64,000 nucleotides of DNA from Affinibrenneria salicis (GTDB lineage Bacteria > Pseudomonadota > Gammaproteobacteria > Enterobacterales > Enterobacteriaceae), in the NCBI RefSeq assembly GCF_008710095.1, contig NZ_VYKJ01000002.1:17178-81177 (forward strand). Reading direction: 5' to 3'. Made by a program: the position numbers and the translations under genes. Of this stretch, positions 1-8,592 are shown in pieces (the stretch's first letter is position 1; each line of letters begins with the position of its first letter). The notes below the pieces were generated by a model that was given only the letters and a program-made list of their open reading frames with translations, made no database searches and had not been told where the DNA came from.

Positions 1-1
1 T

Positions 2-415
2 AATAAAGGTTTTCCTATCCGGGTTAACAGTGGCTACCGTTCTGCCGGATACAGCGCCAGCGATGAAATTTTAAGGGGGTTATCTGAGCAGGGGCTGCTT
101 GCTGTTTCGCAGCAGTCTAATGGCTTTAGTAGCGTTGATGTTCTGGAAGTCACAGATCAAGGCCAACAAGTTGAGTTTTGGGACAAAAAATACGGTGCCT
201 GTGTTGGTCATCGTATTGTTGCTGAGATCACCGGCTGGACTGAACCCAGCGAATCTGATGGCCTAAAAGTGACGCAGGTTTCATATACATGGAAATTGGC
301 CGATGTGCCGGGATGGGTTGATAAAGATGCCTTCTCAGGTGTGAAAGGAATGTCGGAACCAGAAGAAGCCAAAATTGTTCTGGTGAAAACCAATAACGGC
401 TGGTCTGCTCGGTAA
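2..415 (+). CDS. hypothetical protein, 3' part only
   Basis: An open frame enters from the left edge and ends at TAA 413-415, giving 137 residues with no start in the window. It is probably the C-terminal part of a soluble or exported protein rich in Ser, Gly and Trp; a Trp-Lys-Leu-Ala-Asp-Val-Pro-Gly-Trp stretch is the most distinctive piece. I do not recognise the family. The next gene starts 15 bp downstream on the same strand, so the two are likely cotranscribed. Codon use and base composition match the AT-rich island rather than the backbone. Confidence 0.55.
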   Translation, partial: NKGFPIRVNSGYRSAGYSASDEILRGLSEQGLLAVSQQSNGFSSVDVLEVTDQGQQVEFWDKKYGACVGHRIVAEITGWTEPSESDGLKVTQVSYTWKLADVPGWVDKDAFSGVKGMSEPEEAKIVLVKTNNGWSAR

Positions 416-430
416 ATACGGGAAAACGCA

Positions 431-1090
431 ATGAACTCTATCTATTGGGTGTTTTTTATTGGCCTGCTGATGAACATACCATCACTGGCACCGGTGCTGT
501 TTCTGCATAAGATATCAAAGAAGGTGAAGTTATCGCTGGCCCTTAGACTTTTTCTGCTTAACGCTTTTTTAGTCATATCTCTGGTGACGCTGTCTCAGAA
601 CACCACGCAAAAATACGGGCTGTTCCCTGTATGGCTGGTGTTTACTGCTATTGGGCTGTTCGTGGTCATGCTAATTCCAACCTTAAAATTTACTCGTAAG
701 CATTTAACCGCCGGGAAAAGCCGGGCTGTTATCCTCTCATCATTCCTGTTCGCCTATGTCGTAAGATTTCATGGCGTGTTTTCAGATGTTAATGGCAGCG
801 GATACACGCTTAATGGATACAATGTGGTATGGACATTGTTCTTTCTGTTTGCCTGTCTGCTGGCTTATCTCGGTTGTACTGGGGATAAAAATTACTCTGG
901 TTCTTATGCCCCATCATCTACACCGCAATCAGATTATTTTAAACCGACCAAAGAGTACGAGACGCAATCACAAATCGATTATGATATTGCTGTGAAGGGA
1001 TCAAGTGTTTTGCTTGATCCAAACCTGAGTATCGTTGAGCAACAGCGTTATCGGGATGTGTTAAAGAAAAAAGAAGACGGTTTTTATTAG
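431..1090 (+). CDS. hypothetical multi-pass membrane protein
   Basis: This 219-residue protein begins with a hydrophobic segment (about residues 5-25). Further hydrophobic stretches lie near 35-55, 67-85, 100-115 and 128-148, so four or five membrane passes are likely. A polar cytoplasmic or periplasmic tail of about 70 residues follows. A Cys near residue 145 directly follows the last hydrophobic stretch. No family is recognised. It follows the partial gene at the left edge by 15 bp and is probably in the same transcript, so both could belong to one envelope-associated cargo module. The function is unknown. Confidence 0.6.
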   Translation: MNSIYWVFFIGLLMNIPSLAPVLFLHKISKKVKLSLALRLFLLNAFLVISLVTLSQNTTQKYGLFPVWLVFTAIGLFVVMLIPTLKFTRKHLTAGKSRAVILSSFLFAYVVRFHGVFSDVNGSGYTLNGYNVVWTLFFLFACLLAYLGCTGDKNYSGSYAPSSTPQSDYFKPTKEYETQSQIDYDIAVKGSSVLLDPNLSIVEQQRYRDVLKKKEDGFY

Positions 1091-1282
1091 TAATCGATAT
1101 AAGGGAAATATATTAATGTATTTCCCATTATCATTTAAATAGAAGACATTTCACTTTAAATATAATTGATATTAATATATGAAAGGCGTTTGATTGTTTT
1201 GTGTTTTATTACAGAATAGTGTGGTGCAGAGTTGAAAATTAATCTATCATTGTTCTAACCTGTTGGCATTCGGAGAAGTGAA

Positions 1283-2029
1283 ATGGCAAAAGATATTCCT
1301 GATTGGTTCAAATTGACGAATATAGCCACTCCAGAGACGATGAAGCGTATTTCTGATGCTGTAGTATTAAACAACATGGATTTACAGATAAAAAACTCTC
1401 CAATGTTGGCACATTGGTTTATGCTTGATTCTCTTCTTCTTGCTAATAGAGCGAATAAGGATGGGATGCATGCAAATGCACTCGCTCTAACTCGCCAGTG
1501 TATTGAAGCGATTAGTATTATTGAGCTCGGAATTTGCGGGCATTCCGAAGCTAATTCAATCCTTTTAAAATGGGAAAAAGATCAGATGACACCCGGTAAG
1601 GTTAGGGCATGGTTGGAAGAAAACGTGTGGGATAAATATGGCTCTGGGTTATGGAATGAATCTTGGACCATTTTTATGCGTGAGTTTTCTAAAGCTATTC
1701 AACCCTATGCTCATTATGGAAGAGATTTAGCTCAATGGCAGGTGAGACTTCATCGCGTGGATGGCATAAAAGCTGTTCTCGAAATGAAGCCACATGCTTA
1801 TGATCCACAAAAAGCGACAAGAATTACCCTTTATCATGCTTTACTGACTTATGTTCTTGGGCGAGTATGGCTCTCAGCTAATCATGGCGATGAGCAATTT
1901 GAAGAACTTATCTGCAAATTAGGAATAGCTCTTGGTAAATCCCGTTATCTTGATGGTCATGCTACTAATTGGAGTCAGCAGTTTTGGGCTATGTTATGGG
2001 ATCGAAATGATGGCATTATCCTTGAATAA
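1283..2029 (+). CDS. hypothetical soluble protein, 248 aa
   Basis: This is an all-alpha-looking soluble protein of 248 residues with no signal peptide. It begins MAKDIPDWFKL and is preceded by a GGAGAAG ribosome site. The central segment (about residues 60-90, containing Leu-Thr-Arg-Gln-Cys-Ile-Glu-Ala) recalls helical DUF5677- or HEPN-like proteins, but I see no RxxxxH motif that would make it a HEPN nuclease. It stands alone, with 190 bp upstream and over 300 bp downstream. It is AT-rich like the island. The function is unknown and the family resemblance is weak. Confidence 0.6.
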   Translation: MAKDIPDWFKLTNIATPETMKRISDAVVLNNMDLQIKNSPMLAHWFMLDSLLLANRANKDGMHANALALTRQCIEAISIIELGICGHSEANSILLKWEKDQMTPGKVRAWLEENVWDKYGSGLWNESWTIFMREFSKAIQPYAHYGRDLAQWQVRLHRVDGIKAVLEMKPHAYDPQKATRITLYHALLTYVLGRVWLSANHGDEQFEELICKLGIALGKSRYLDGHATNWSQQFWAMLWDRNDGIILE

Positions 2030-2181
2030 AATGGGATATTTATTGTCCTGAGGCTAAAACTGAATGTATAATAAATTTTAAAATGAATAGCGTTAAATAA
2101 ATTTTTATTTATTAGATTAGATGTTTTAATAAAGTGTATGATTAAGTTATTAACTATCTAATTAATCGTATACATGTTTCC

Positions 2182-2307
2182 ATGAAAATAGTTTTTGATT
2201 GTTTAGATGGAAGTATAAATTTCTCGATATTTGGGCTAACATATAATGGAATTACATATGAATATTCCCCTTTAGATTTACTCAATCCAAAGGGATTACG
2301 CTTATAA
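2182..2307 (+). CDS. possible small ORF, 41 aa
   Basis: The 323-bp gap between the 248-aa gene and the next minus-strand gene contains one protein-like short frame of 41 codons ending near 2307. It has mixed hydrophobic and aromatic residues, but I see no Shine-Dalgarno sequence before the ATG. It could be a decayed gene end instead of a functional small gene. Nothing else is evident in this gap. Confidence 0.2.
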   Translation: MKIVFDCLDGSINFSIFGLTYNGITYEYSPLDLLNPKGLRL

Positions 2308-2352
2308 TTTTATCTAAATTTATCATTATGGCTTTTGTTTTTTTTCTAAATG

Positions 2353-2985
2353 CTATTTATTTTTATCGATATCTGTTATTCCAATATGAATAAATCCCTT
2401 AGAAGCTATAGGCCCTTCATCATGAATGTCATTCGGCCATACTTGCCATGCAGCAGCATCAACCGAAGAATGTACAGATGTAAAATATATTGCGTCAAAA
2501 GATGGTTTCATTGATATTAATATATTACGAGCATGCCTAATTATTGGTGGTGGAATGAATAACGAGTCGTGTGTATTGTATATGAGAAGTATAACGCCAT
2601 CACCATATTGCTTACTGTTCTTTTTATATATAAGTTCTAAGAATAAAGATGTTAAATCCTCTACTTTCCATTCATTAGGAGTGTTTTCATACTTTCCTCC
2701 AAATTCATTTAATGGAGCAAATTCAGCCAGTTCTAACCATTTGGTTCCTTTTTTTTCTGTTTCAATCTGAAAGTCAATACTATTTTCTGGTTGATGTTTT
2801 AGATTACATTTACCATATCTTTTTATTTGTGGGTTAAGATTAGGTTTCCCTTCGCAAAAAGCTTGAGCAATAAATAATTCAATCTCAGACTTTGAATCCG
2901 GAAAATCTACAAATTCACGATGAACACCATTTACATCAACTAGAATAGAACTATGAACTCCAGTTGGCTTTTTCTGTTTAGACAT
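2353..2985 (-). CDS. hypothetical soluble protein, 210 aa
   Basis: This 210-residue protein begins MSKQKKPTGVHSS and has no membrane segment or signal peptide. The central part alternates hydrophobic strands with charged residues, for example around Asp-Gly-Val-Ile-Leu-Leu-Ile-Tyr-Asn-Thr near residue 130, which suggests an alpha/beta fold. A nuclease-like fold is possible but I cannot assign catalytic residues. It lies on the opposite strand to the gene on its left and in the same direction as the relaxase gene further right, 80 bp away. It may be cargo of the mobilisation region. The family is not recognised. Confidence 0.6.
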   Translation of the reverse strand: MSKQKKPTGVHSSILVDVNGVHREFVDFPDSKSEIELFIAQAFCEGKPNLNPQIKRYGKCNLKHQPENSIDFQIETEKKGTKWLELAEFAPLNEFGGKYENTPNEWKVEDLTSLFLELIYKKNSKQYGDGVILLIYNTHDSLFIPPPIIRHARNILISMKPSFDAIYFTSVHSSVDAAAWQVWPNDIHDEGPIASKGFIHIGITDIDKNK

Positions 2986-3066
2986 GTTTTTATACTCTAA
3001 ATAAATACCATATTAGTTATATCGGCAGTAACCACTATAACCTTAGTTTTAAAATTATTTATTTTT

Positions 3067-4539
3067 CTATCCCGATGGTTTCAGGCTCGGAGTATTATTA
3101 TTCTTCACCTGCTCTGATGGAATCGATGGTGTGAGATCCATACTACTGTCAACTAGAGATTGTTCACTCTTAGGACGACTTGGAAAACGAGTGACTTTTT
3201 CCTTAGTTGGCTTGCAGTCATAGAACTCTGTTAATAGAGCTTTGCCCGTTGTTTCTTTTTGTTGTTGTTTTTCATCGCTGTTGAATCTGGCACGTCTTTC
3301 ATGCTCAGCGCGTGGCACATAGATCCCCTGCACCTCATCAAACACGTAGTTCTCAGCAATGCGCTTATCGTGCTCAACATCAGTGGAAACCGAGACTGGT
3401 TTCCTCTTGGCCCATACGAATTTCTCCCTTATATATTCAACCACTAGTAGGGTGAAACGCTTGAACACGCCACTCTGACGAGGTTTAACCTGTTTTCTCT
3501 TACTGTTAACAGGAGCGCGTTTAACCGCTCTGGCCGTTGAAGGAGATGGGGTTTTCAATTTAGTGCGTGTATGAGGCACAGGGGCAACCAGAACAGGTTT
3601 TTGGTCTGTTGATGATGCTGACTGCGAACCTGTTTCAGAGAACTCTGTTCGAGGTTGTATTTCAGGCAAGATGATTTCAACAGGCTCAGACATTTCGGAT
3701 ACGGTGAAACTTCTGAGGTCAACAACGATCTGTTGGTCCAGATCTTTAAAGACACTATATGTGGCCTGAGCTTCCTGTTTCATCTCATCACGTACAGTCT
3801 GTTCAGCAGCACGTTTTTTCTGAGCGCTCTTGCTGTTCCATTTGGCACGATGAACACGTTGCATGGGTGGACGGCTGGTTGCTGTTGCCTTGGCAAGCCA
3901 TAGCGCTTTTTTTTCAATATCTAATGTGATGGCAGCATTTTCCAACGCTTCACTGTGTTGGACTTCAATAGAACGATGATCGATACGTTCTGACACACCT
4001 GATGCTTCAAGATAGTCATTGGCGAGGGTAGACCATGATTCACGCCAAAGAACCACGTTTTTTTTGTCGTTCCAGCTTCTATCTTTTTTACCAAAGCCTT
4101 CAGCGGTGATCGGTTTTAATGTCAACATTACATGTGCATGGGGATTTCCACCATTGAGATCATGAAAAGCGATATCAGCAATCATTCCCTTATCAACGAA
4201 ATTTTTCTGACAATATTCGACAACCAGTTTTATCTTGTCTTCATTGTTAAGCTCACAGGGAATAGCGACATCAAAATAACGTGCTGTTTGACCATCTTTT
4301 TGACGCTCAACTCTTTCTACTTCATTCCACAAGGCTGTTGAGCTTTCAATAATATGAGCAGGCGAGGAAGCTGGCGCTAATATCTGATGATGGAATAAAT
4401 CTGTTCGGTGGCTGAAATCGTAGGTATTGCCTGTGCGATCATCTGTTATTCTTGACCTGTTATGATAAGCAGCCTTCCTACAGGAAGACATGCCCTCCGA
4501 GCGTTTCACAATTTTAAACTCCAGATGAAAAATCGCCAT
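3067..4539 (-). CDS. mobA: MobA/MobL-family (MOBQ) relaxase
   Basis: This conjugative relaxase would nick the transfer origin and carry the single strand to the recipient. The start is the ATG at 4539, because the family begins M-A-I-[FY]-H-L; the frame stays open further upstream but that part is not protein-like. Tyr25 (in A-A-Y-H-N-R) matches the position of the catalytic tyrosine of the IncQ MobA proteins. His134 and His136 in Pro-His-Ala-His-Val form the metal-binding HUH motif. At 490 residues it has the relaxase domain in its N-terminal half and a basic, low-complexity C-terminal tail, but no primase domain as in RSF1010. A putative oriT lies just upstream at 4685-4713. No type IV secretion genes are visible, so the element looks mobilisable unless they lie further left. 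Confidence 0.9.
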   Translation of the reverse strand: MAIFHLEFKIVKRSEGMSSCRKAAYHNRSRITDDRTGNTYDFSHRTDLFHHQILAPASSPAHIIESSTALWNEVERVERQKDGQTARYFDVAIPCELNNEDKIKLVVEYCQKNFVDKGMIADIAFHDLNGGNPHAHVMLTLKPITAEGFGKKDRSWNDKKNVVLWRESWSTLANDYLEASGVSERIDHRSIEVQHSEALENAAITLDIEKKALWLAKATATSRPPMQRVHRAKWNSKSAQKKRAAEQTVRDEMKQEAQATYSVFKDLDQQIVVDLRSFTVSEMSEPVEIILPEIQPRTEFSETGSQSASSTDQKPVLVAPVPHTRTKLKTPSPSTARAVKRAPVNSKRKQVKPRQSGVFKRFTLLVVEYIREKFVWAKRKPVSVSTDVEHDKRIAENYVFDEVQGIYVPRAEHERRARFNSDEKQQQKETTGKALLTEFYDCKPTKEKVTRFPSRPKSEQSLVDSSMDLTPSIPSEQVKNNNTPSLKPSG

Positions 4540-4652
4540 AAATAGAACAACCTCAATATAAAAATAAAACCAAAATATAAACGCAACGATAACTATGCTG
4601 CCGTTATTTTTTCGTAAGAAAAACTTTTGTGTTGACGTTGACCTTTCTTTTA

Positions 4653-4665
4653 GCCTGCGGCAGGC
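4653..4665. repeat. short inverted repeat near the relaxase start
   Basis: GCCTG-CGG-CAGGC is a perfect 5-bp dyad with a 3-base centre. It lies between the putative oriT and the relaxase start, on the leader side of the relaxase gene. It may be a binding site for a mobilisation accessory protein or part of an mRNA hairpin. Confidence 0.35.
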
Positions 4666-4684
4666 AACCGTCGGTAGACCCCAC

Positions 4685-4732
4685 ACGCTCACGAAGTGAG
4701 TGTATAAGTGGGCATTGTTTTTTCTAACAATG
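4685..4732. other. putative oriT (IncQ-like)
   Basis: An inverted repeat (arms 4685-4692 and 4696-4703, loop GAA, one G-T wobble) is followed at once by ATAAGTGGGC (4704-4713). This is the layout of the IncQ/RSF1010 oriT, in which a hairpin with a GAAG loop region precedes TAAGTGCGCCCT, the nic region. A second hairpin (4713-4719 with 4726-4732) follows. It sits about 150 bp upstream of the MOBQ relaxase start, where an oriT is expected. The nick position is not proven. Confidence 0.6.
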
Positions 4733-4739
4733 TAAAACC

Positions 4740-5573
4740 CTCTACTTAATTAATACGAAATATATTAATGACTGTAAAACAAAACGCCGAATTAAGCGGC
4801 GCTATCTGGATGAAAGGGCGAAGTATTCCTCGATATTACCCTGATGGGTTTTAGATGGCGTCCGAAGGACAAGAAAAGTGTTAATTTATCCCGCCGCAAG
4901 GCGGGAAAGACCTAAAACAAGAAAATAAGAGTCTCGTTAGATAGTTTTTCCTGTTGCACAATTCACAGGTTAACCATGAAAATCAGAATAAAATTTAACA
5001 GGTGAAAACAAAAGCACTAATTAACAAAAATAAGTAACGCGGAGAGATCGAGGTTTTAAGCACAGGGTGATTTTGCACACTATGTTTTTAAATTTCACTT
5101 TCCTCTTCATTTTATCACAATTATCTTTTATGGTCTGACCTGTTTTACGTAAGTGAGCACTAGCAAAATATCTAACTAAAAACCATGATTGAATTAATCC
5201 AACATCAACAGGGGAAGGCCCTACTTTCAGTAATGTGGTTGTTTCCGACAACCACGAAGCACTGCTGTTTGAAAAAATAAAAAGTATATTACACACACAT
5301 TGAAATAAGGACTGTGAGAGATAATATGAAAGTTGATTTAATCATAGGTGGAAATAATAAAATGTATAATAAATGTGAAGTATGATCCTTGCCATGTCGA
5401 ACATCAAACGGTTCTGAACCAGTGCCAACGCATCCAGTTCCGCTATTTCAGCGGTGATCAGGCACATTGCCACCGGTTTTTCCAACATTATCCCGCGAGG
5501 TGCTTGTGAGCGTAAGACGTTCTCATTTTTTTTCATGATGGTATATTATAGCTATTAGCATTACACAATCTAT
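4740..5573. other. largely non-coding stretch with one gene relic
   Basis: No convincing intact gene lies here. It holds a hairpin with a GNRA tetraloop (TCCCGCC-GCAA-GGCGGGA, 4889-4906), a run of decayed AT-rich sequence, and the oxidoreductase-like relic listed separately. The open frame at 5021-5296 has no ribosome site and an implausible composition. Confidence 0.5.
5387..5524 (-). pseudogene. relic of a Gfo/Idh/MocA-type oxidoreductase
   Basis: A GC-richer stretch inside AT-rich sequence encodes a short segment with Met-Leu-Glu-Lys-Pro-Val-Ala followed by an Ala/Glu-rich helix. This is the characteristic EKPxA nucleotide-domain motif of Gfo/Idh/MocA NAD(P)-dependent oxidoreductases. Both sides drop at once into AT-rich, non-protein-like sequence, so only about 46 codons of the original gene remain. 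The assignment rests on one motif. Confidence 0.35.
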
Positions 5574-5626
5574 AATTCTTTCAATTGATATAATCACCAA
5601 TAGTAATTATATCAATTGAAAGAATT
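5574..5626. repeat. perfect 21-bp inverted repeat
   Basis: The arms 5574-5594 and 5606-5626 are perfect reverse complements with an 11-base spacer. They contain the palindromic core TCAATTGA. The repeat lies about 205 bp upstream of the zinc-ribbon/NdpA-like gene. No T-run follows it, so a terminator is unlikely. A binding site for a dimeric regulator or recombinase, or a mobile-element scar, is more plausible. Confidence 0.7.
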
Positions 5627-5830
5627 TGGCTTTCGTTTGACGAACGAACGTATTCGGGTCTTGATCAAGACGGTTTTGAGCAACTTAAGGGTGTGAAGAA
5701 AAACGCGCAAAGCAACTATGAGAATGGTCTGCAAAAGCCGGGTAGCGGCTATCTGGCTGGGATTGCGGCTATCTGGACACTTGATGCGTGTTTTAGGAAT
5801 TTTAAATTTTGTTTATACGGGGTGGCGATA

Positions 5831-7006
5831 ATGTTTAGATGTACTGGCTGTGGTGCTGAATATGAAAAATTAGTTGAAATTTGTGAAGAATGTCAACAGG
5901 AAGTACAAATAGAAAAAATTGAGGGGCCAGAATTAATTGCTATATCGGCTGTGACAGCTCACCTTGAAAAGGTAGATAATAAATACGTTGTAAAAGTTGG
6001 GAAGTTATGGAATTTAAGCAATGATGTTGCTAACGAATTTATTATAAAGATAGAAGCAAAATTTAGAAGAAAAAACAAATTTCATAATTTTTTAACTAAG
6101 AATGAACTACCGTATTCTATGCCAGTTCTTCTCAAAAAATATATTGCTAAAAACATGATTTTTAAGAAGGTGGCTCAATCAATAATGGAGAGAATAAAAT
6201 CAAAAGTTGTAGATGATGGCCGATTAGGTGGTGTTACAGATAATAACGTTGTATTTGTTCATTATAAAACCAATGGAGATGATGATGATTTTGGTCGGCT
6301 TTTAATTGTAATGGTTAATAAGAAGAGTGGGTTTGATTTTGACTCAGTTGTTTTGACGCCTAAAAAATTATCTCCGATTGATACTGATGCTCTTTCTCAG
6401 GCCGCACTTTTTGATTTAACACTCTTTGGGATTGTTTACCCTGATAATAAGGGGGAGCCATATGTAAGATTTATTGAAGGCAAGTCTCGTAGTAATTTCT
6501 TTAAGGATGCGTTAGGTTGTAAAAAAGATGTTTCTAATAGTAGAAGTGTTGATGAGCTATTTAGAGCCATTGCCGATTTTACCAAAAGAAATAATATAAG
6601 TAATCCTATTAGAGATAAAGCTGAAGAGGCAGTTCGTGAGTTTTTAGATAACAAGGCTAAAAATAAAACAGGTAATAAAACAGTAACTATTAAAGATATA
6701 GAAAAAATATTTGATAAAATCATTCCCGATGCTCACCCGGCAAAAGGGAAGTTTACTGATTTTATTTATGATAATGAATATCAAATCGATAATGTCTTTG
6801 AGCCGACAAGAAATGCAACTCTTAAGGCTAGTTCTTTTGATTTGTCTGATGAAAATAAGAATTTTGTGTGTCGCGTGAGGCGAGGTGCTGTTGGAAGTAT
6901 TGATTCTGGGAAGCCTGTAATGTTGGACCGAAAGAACAAATGGCTTATACTCCCCCTCTCTGATGAAGATTTTGAACAACTTGATGAATTTACAGGAGAA
7001 CAATAA
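5831..7006 (+). CDS. zinc-ribbon protein with NdpA/YejK-like domain
   Basis: This 391-residue protein starts at ATG 5831; the frame is open further upstream but that part is not conserved-looking. Residues 1-25 form a zinc ribbon with two CxxC pairs (Cys4, Cys7, Cys18, Cys21). The rest resembles the 37-kDa nucleoid-associated protein family (NdpA/YejK). In particular it has the segment Pro-Tyr-Val-Arg-Phe-Ile-Glu-Gly-Lys followed about ten residues later by Phe-Lys-Asp-Ala-Leu-Gly-Cys, plus the N-terminal half typical of that fold. Such proteins bind nucleoid DNA. Its TAA overlaps the ATG of the next gene by one base, so the two are translationally coupled and probably work together. The role is inferred to be DNA sensing or binding in a two-gene module. 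Confidence 0.65.
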   Translation: MFRCTGCGAEYEKLVEICEECQQEVQIEKIEGPELIAISAVTAHLEKVDNKYVVKVGKLWNLSNDVANEFIIKIEAKFRRKNKFHNFLTKNELPYSMPVLLKKYIAKNMIFKKVAQSIMERIKSKVVDDGRLGGVTDNNVVFVHYKTNGDDDDFGRLLIVMVNKKSGFDFDSVVLTPKKLSPIDTDALSQAALFDLTLFGIVYPDNKGEPYVRFIEGKSRSNFFKDALGCKKDVSNSRSVDELFRAIADFTKRNNISNPIRDKAEEAVREFLDNKAKNKTGNKTVTIKDIEKIFDKIIPDAHPAKGKFTDFIYDNEYQIDNVFEPTRNATLKASSFDLSDENKNFVCRVRRGAVGSIDSGKPVMLDRKNKWLILPLSDEDFEQLDEFTGEQ

Positions 7007-8277
7007 TGTCTGTGGAGGTGGCCTTTAGACATTTGGTTGATATTTTTAAAAAATCAACACTTAGTGATGAAGGCGGATACCTTGTTGCCGAGATTGGGTG
7101 CGACTTAGGTGAGGACGATTTTATCCGAGAGCAATTGTCATTATGTTCTTATACCAAAACAGATGGCTGTATTAGTAATTTCAATAATTCTAGAAAGTTA
7201 TATATTAATAGGGCTGCTGATGCTTGGGGTAATAAAGAGATCTCATTTTACCAAACTCATAGCGGTTTTTGGCAACAAATCAGGAATTATAAAAAATTAC
7301 CTGATTTCTTTTTTGTAATGGAGGATAAGGTATCTTCATGCGATTCTCCTCTGTCTGAACGAATTTATTGTTATAAGGCTTTTTTTCTATGGAAGGATCT
7401 ATTGTCTGCGTTGTCGGATCATTGTGATAATAACCAAATTATAATATTTATATCTAACGATAAGGGGGGAAAGAAAATTGAGTTGCCGATGTTTATTAAT
7501 TACTCAGACTTAGATGGATTAGATGACCCTGTTTTATTTTTTGAGAGTGCCCTTAAACTTAAGGGATGGCTTGATATTAAGGATGCGCATGAAAAAGAAA
7601 GATTATCGGTGATGCGTACTGCATTGGCTGAGGTTATAGATACATTTTCAGATAGTAATAACATTTTTCTTTCTTTAATGAAAAAGTCCAAGAACCTTCT
7701 GAATAAATATGATGAGCTTTATGATATATATACAAAAAGATTTTCTATAAATAAGATATTAAATGAATTGGATGAAAAAAGTTTAGAATACACCAGTAAG
7801 ATAAATGAATATATATCATCAAGCCAGAATAAAGCGTTAACTATCCCGGGAGCGTTAATTGCCGTTGGTGCTTTAGCGAAAGTTGGTGGTTTGTTGGAAG
7901 GTGCAATTATTCTGGGTGGTTTATGGATGATAAAGAGAGTAACGGTCACTGCGAATGATATATACAGAGACTCTTTTACATCTTTAGAAAAAAGGCTGGA
8001 GAATGCATTTAGAAAATACCTAAGATTTGATGAAGGTAAAGAAATCAGAGAAAATGCAATTGAGATAGAGGCTGATCTTAGGGATAAAGTAAATAAAGCA
8101 AGAAAACGGCTTGAGAAAATAGATTCTCTTGCTACATATATGCTTTGGGGGAGTGTTTTTTATCTCGTTGCAACCTTAGCTATCCACTATAATCCCGATC
8201 TTTATTCTGTAATAAAAGTTAAATTTATTGAAGTGTGGCAAAATATTAAGTTCCTAAATTCAACTCATACTCAATAG
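7006..8277 (+). CDS. coiled-coil membrane protein coupled to the NdpA-like gene
   Basis: This 423-residue protein starts on the base where the upstream gene stops (TAATG). The N-terminal half (1-200) is alpha/beta and soluble. It is followed by a charged coiled-coil-like segment (about 200-275) and a Gly/Ala-rich hydrophobic segment (about 278-310). A second charged helical region (about 325-375) and a final membrane helix near 378-400 complete it. I do not recognise the family. A soluble sensor-like part plus membrane helices, paired with a nucleoid-binding protein, resembles the layout of defence modules in which one partner senses nucleic acid and the other acts at the membrane. This is inference only. 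Confidence 0.6.
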   Translation: MSVEVAFRHLVDIFKKSTLSDEGGYLVAEIGCDLGEDDFIREQLSLCSYTKTDGCISNFNNSRKLYINRAADAWGNKEISFYQTHSGFWQQIRNYKKLPDFFFVMEDKVSSCDSPLSERIYCYKAFFLWKDLLSALSDHCDNNQIIIFISNDKGGKKIELPMFINYSDLDGLDDPVLFFESALKLKGWLDIKDAHEKERLSVMRTALAEVIDTFSDSNNIFLSLMKKSKNLLNKYDELYDIYTKRFSINKILNELDEKSLEYTSKINEYISSSQNKALTIPGALIAVGALAKVGGLLEGAIILGGLWMIKRVTVTANDIYRDSFTSLEKRLENAFRKYLRFDEGKEIRENAIEIEADLRDKVNKARKRLEKIDSLATYMLWGSVFYLVATLAIHYNPDLYSVIKVKFIEVWQNIKFLNSTHTQ

Positions 8278-8592
8278 ACTTAGTGTATCCAGATAGTACG
8301 ATATAGTTTTTGAGAGATGGGTTACAGGTTTTAAAAAATGGTATGTTTTACCTGCTATCGACAAGGCTAGAAATTTTCCTATTATTGAAACAAAGCAAAA
8401 AGAATATTTAAAAAAATAATGAAACAACACCGAATGCGTCTTCAATTCCACCAGTTAGTCGCAGGAAACCTTACTGAAACTTATATCTTGGTTGACAACT
8501 GTATTGTCAACAATCACAAAACGATGATTTTGACAAAAACAATTTTATAGAATAAAGGAATATAATACATAAAATAAAAAGGAGATAACAAC
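8278..8592 (+). other. intergenic region with degraded coding traces and a dyad
   Basis: This 315-bp gap contains a start-less protein-like frame that ends with TAA just before 8420. A 43-codon frame (8419-8550) without a ribosome site follows. A clean operator-like dyad (8491-8511) is listed separately. The coding traces may be the remains of a displaced gene. Confidence 0.35.
8491..8511. promoter_or_regulatory. operator-like dyad upstream of the ankyrin gene
   Basis: GTTGACAA, five bases, then TTGTCAAC form a perfect 8-bp inverted repeat about 80 bp before the ankyrin gene. TTGACA inside the left arm could also serve as a -35 box, so a repressor bound here could block transcription. The regulator is unknown. 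Confidence 0.4.

Noticed and set aside
5021..5296. Minus-strand frame of 91 codons
   Set aside because: No ribosome site, odd composition, and it lies in the decayed stretch.
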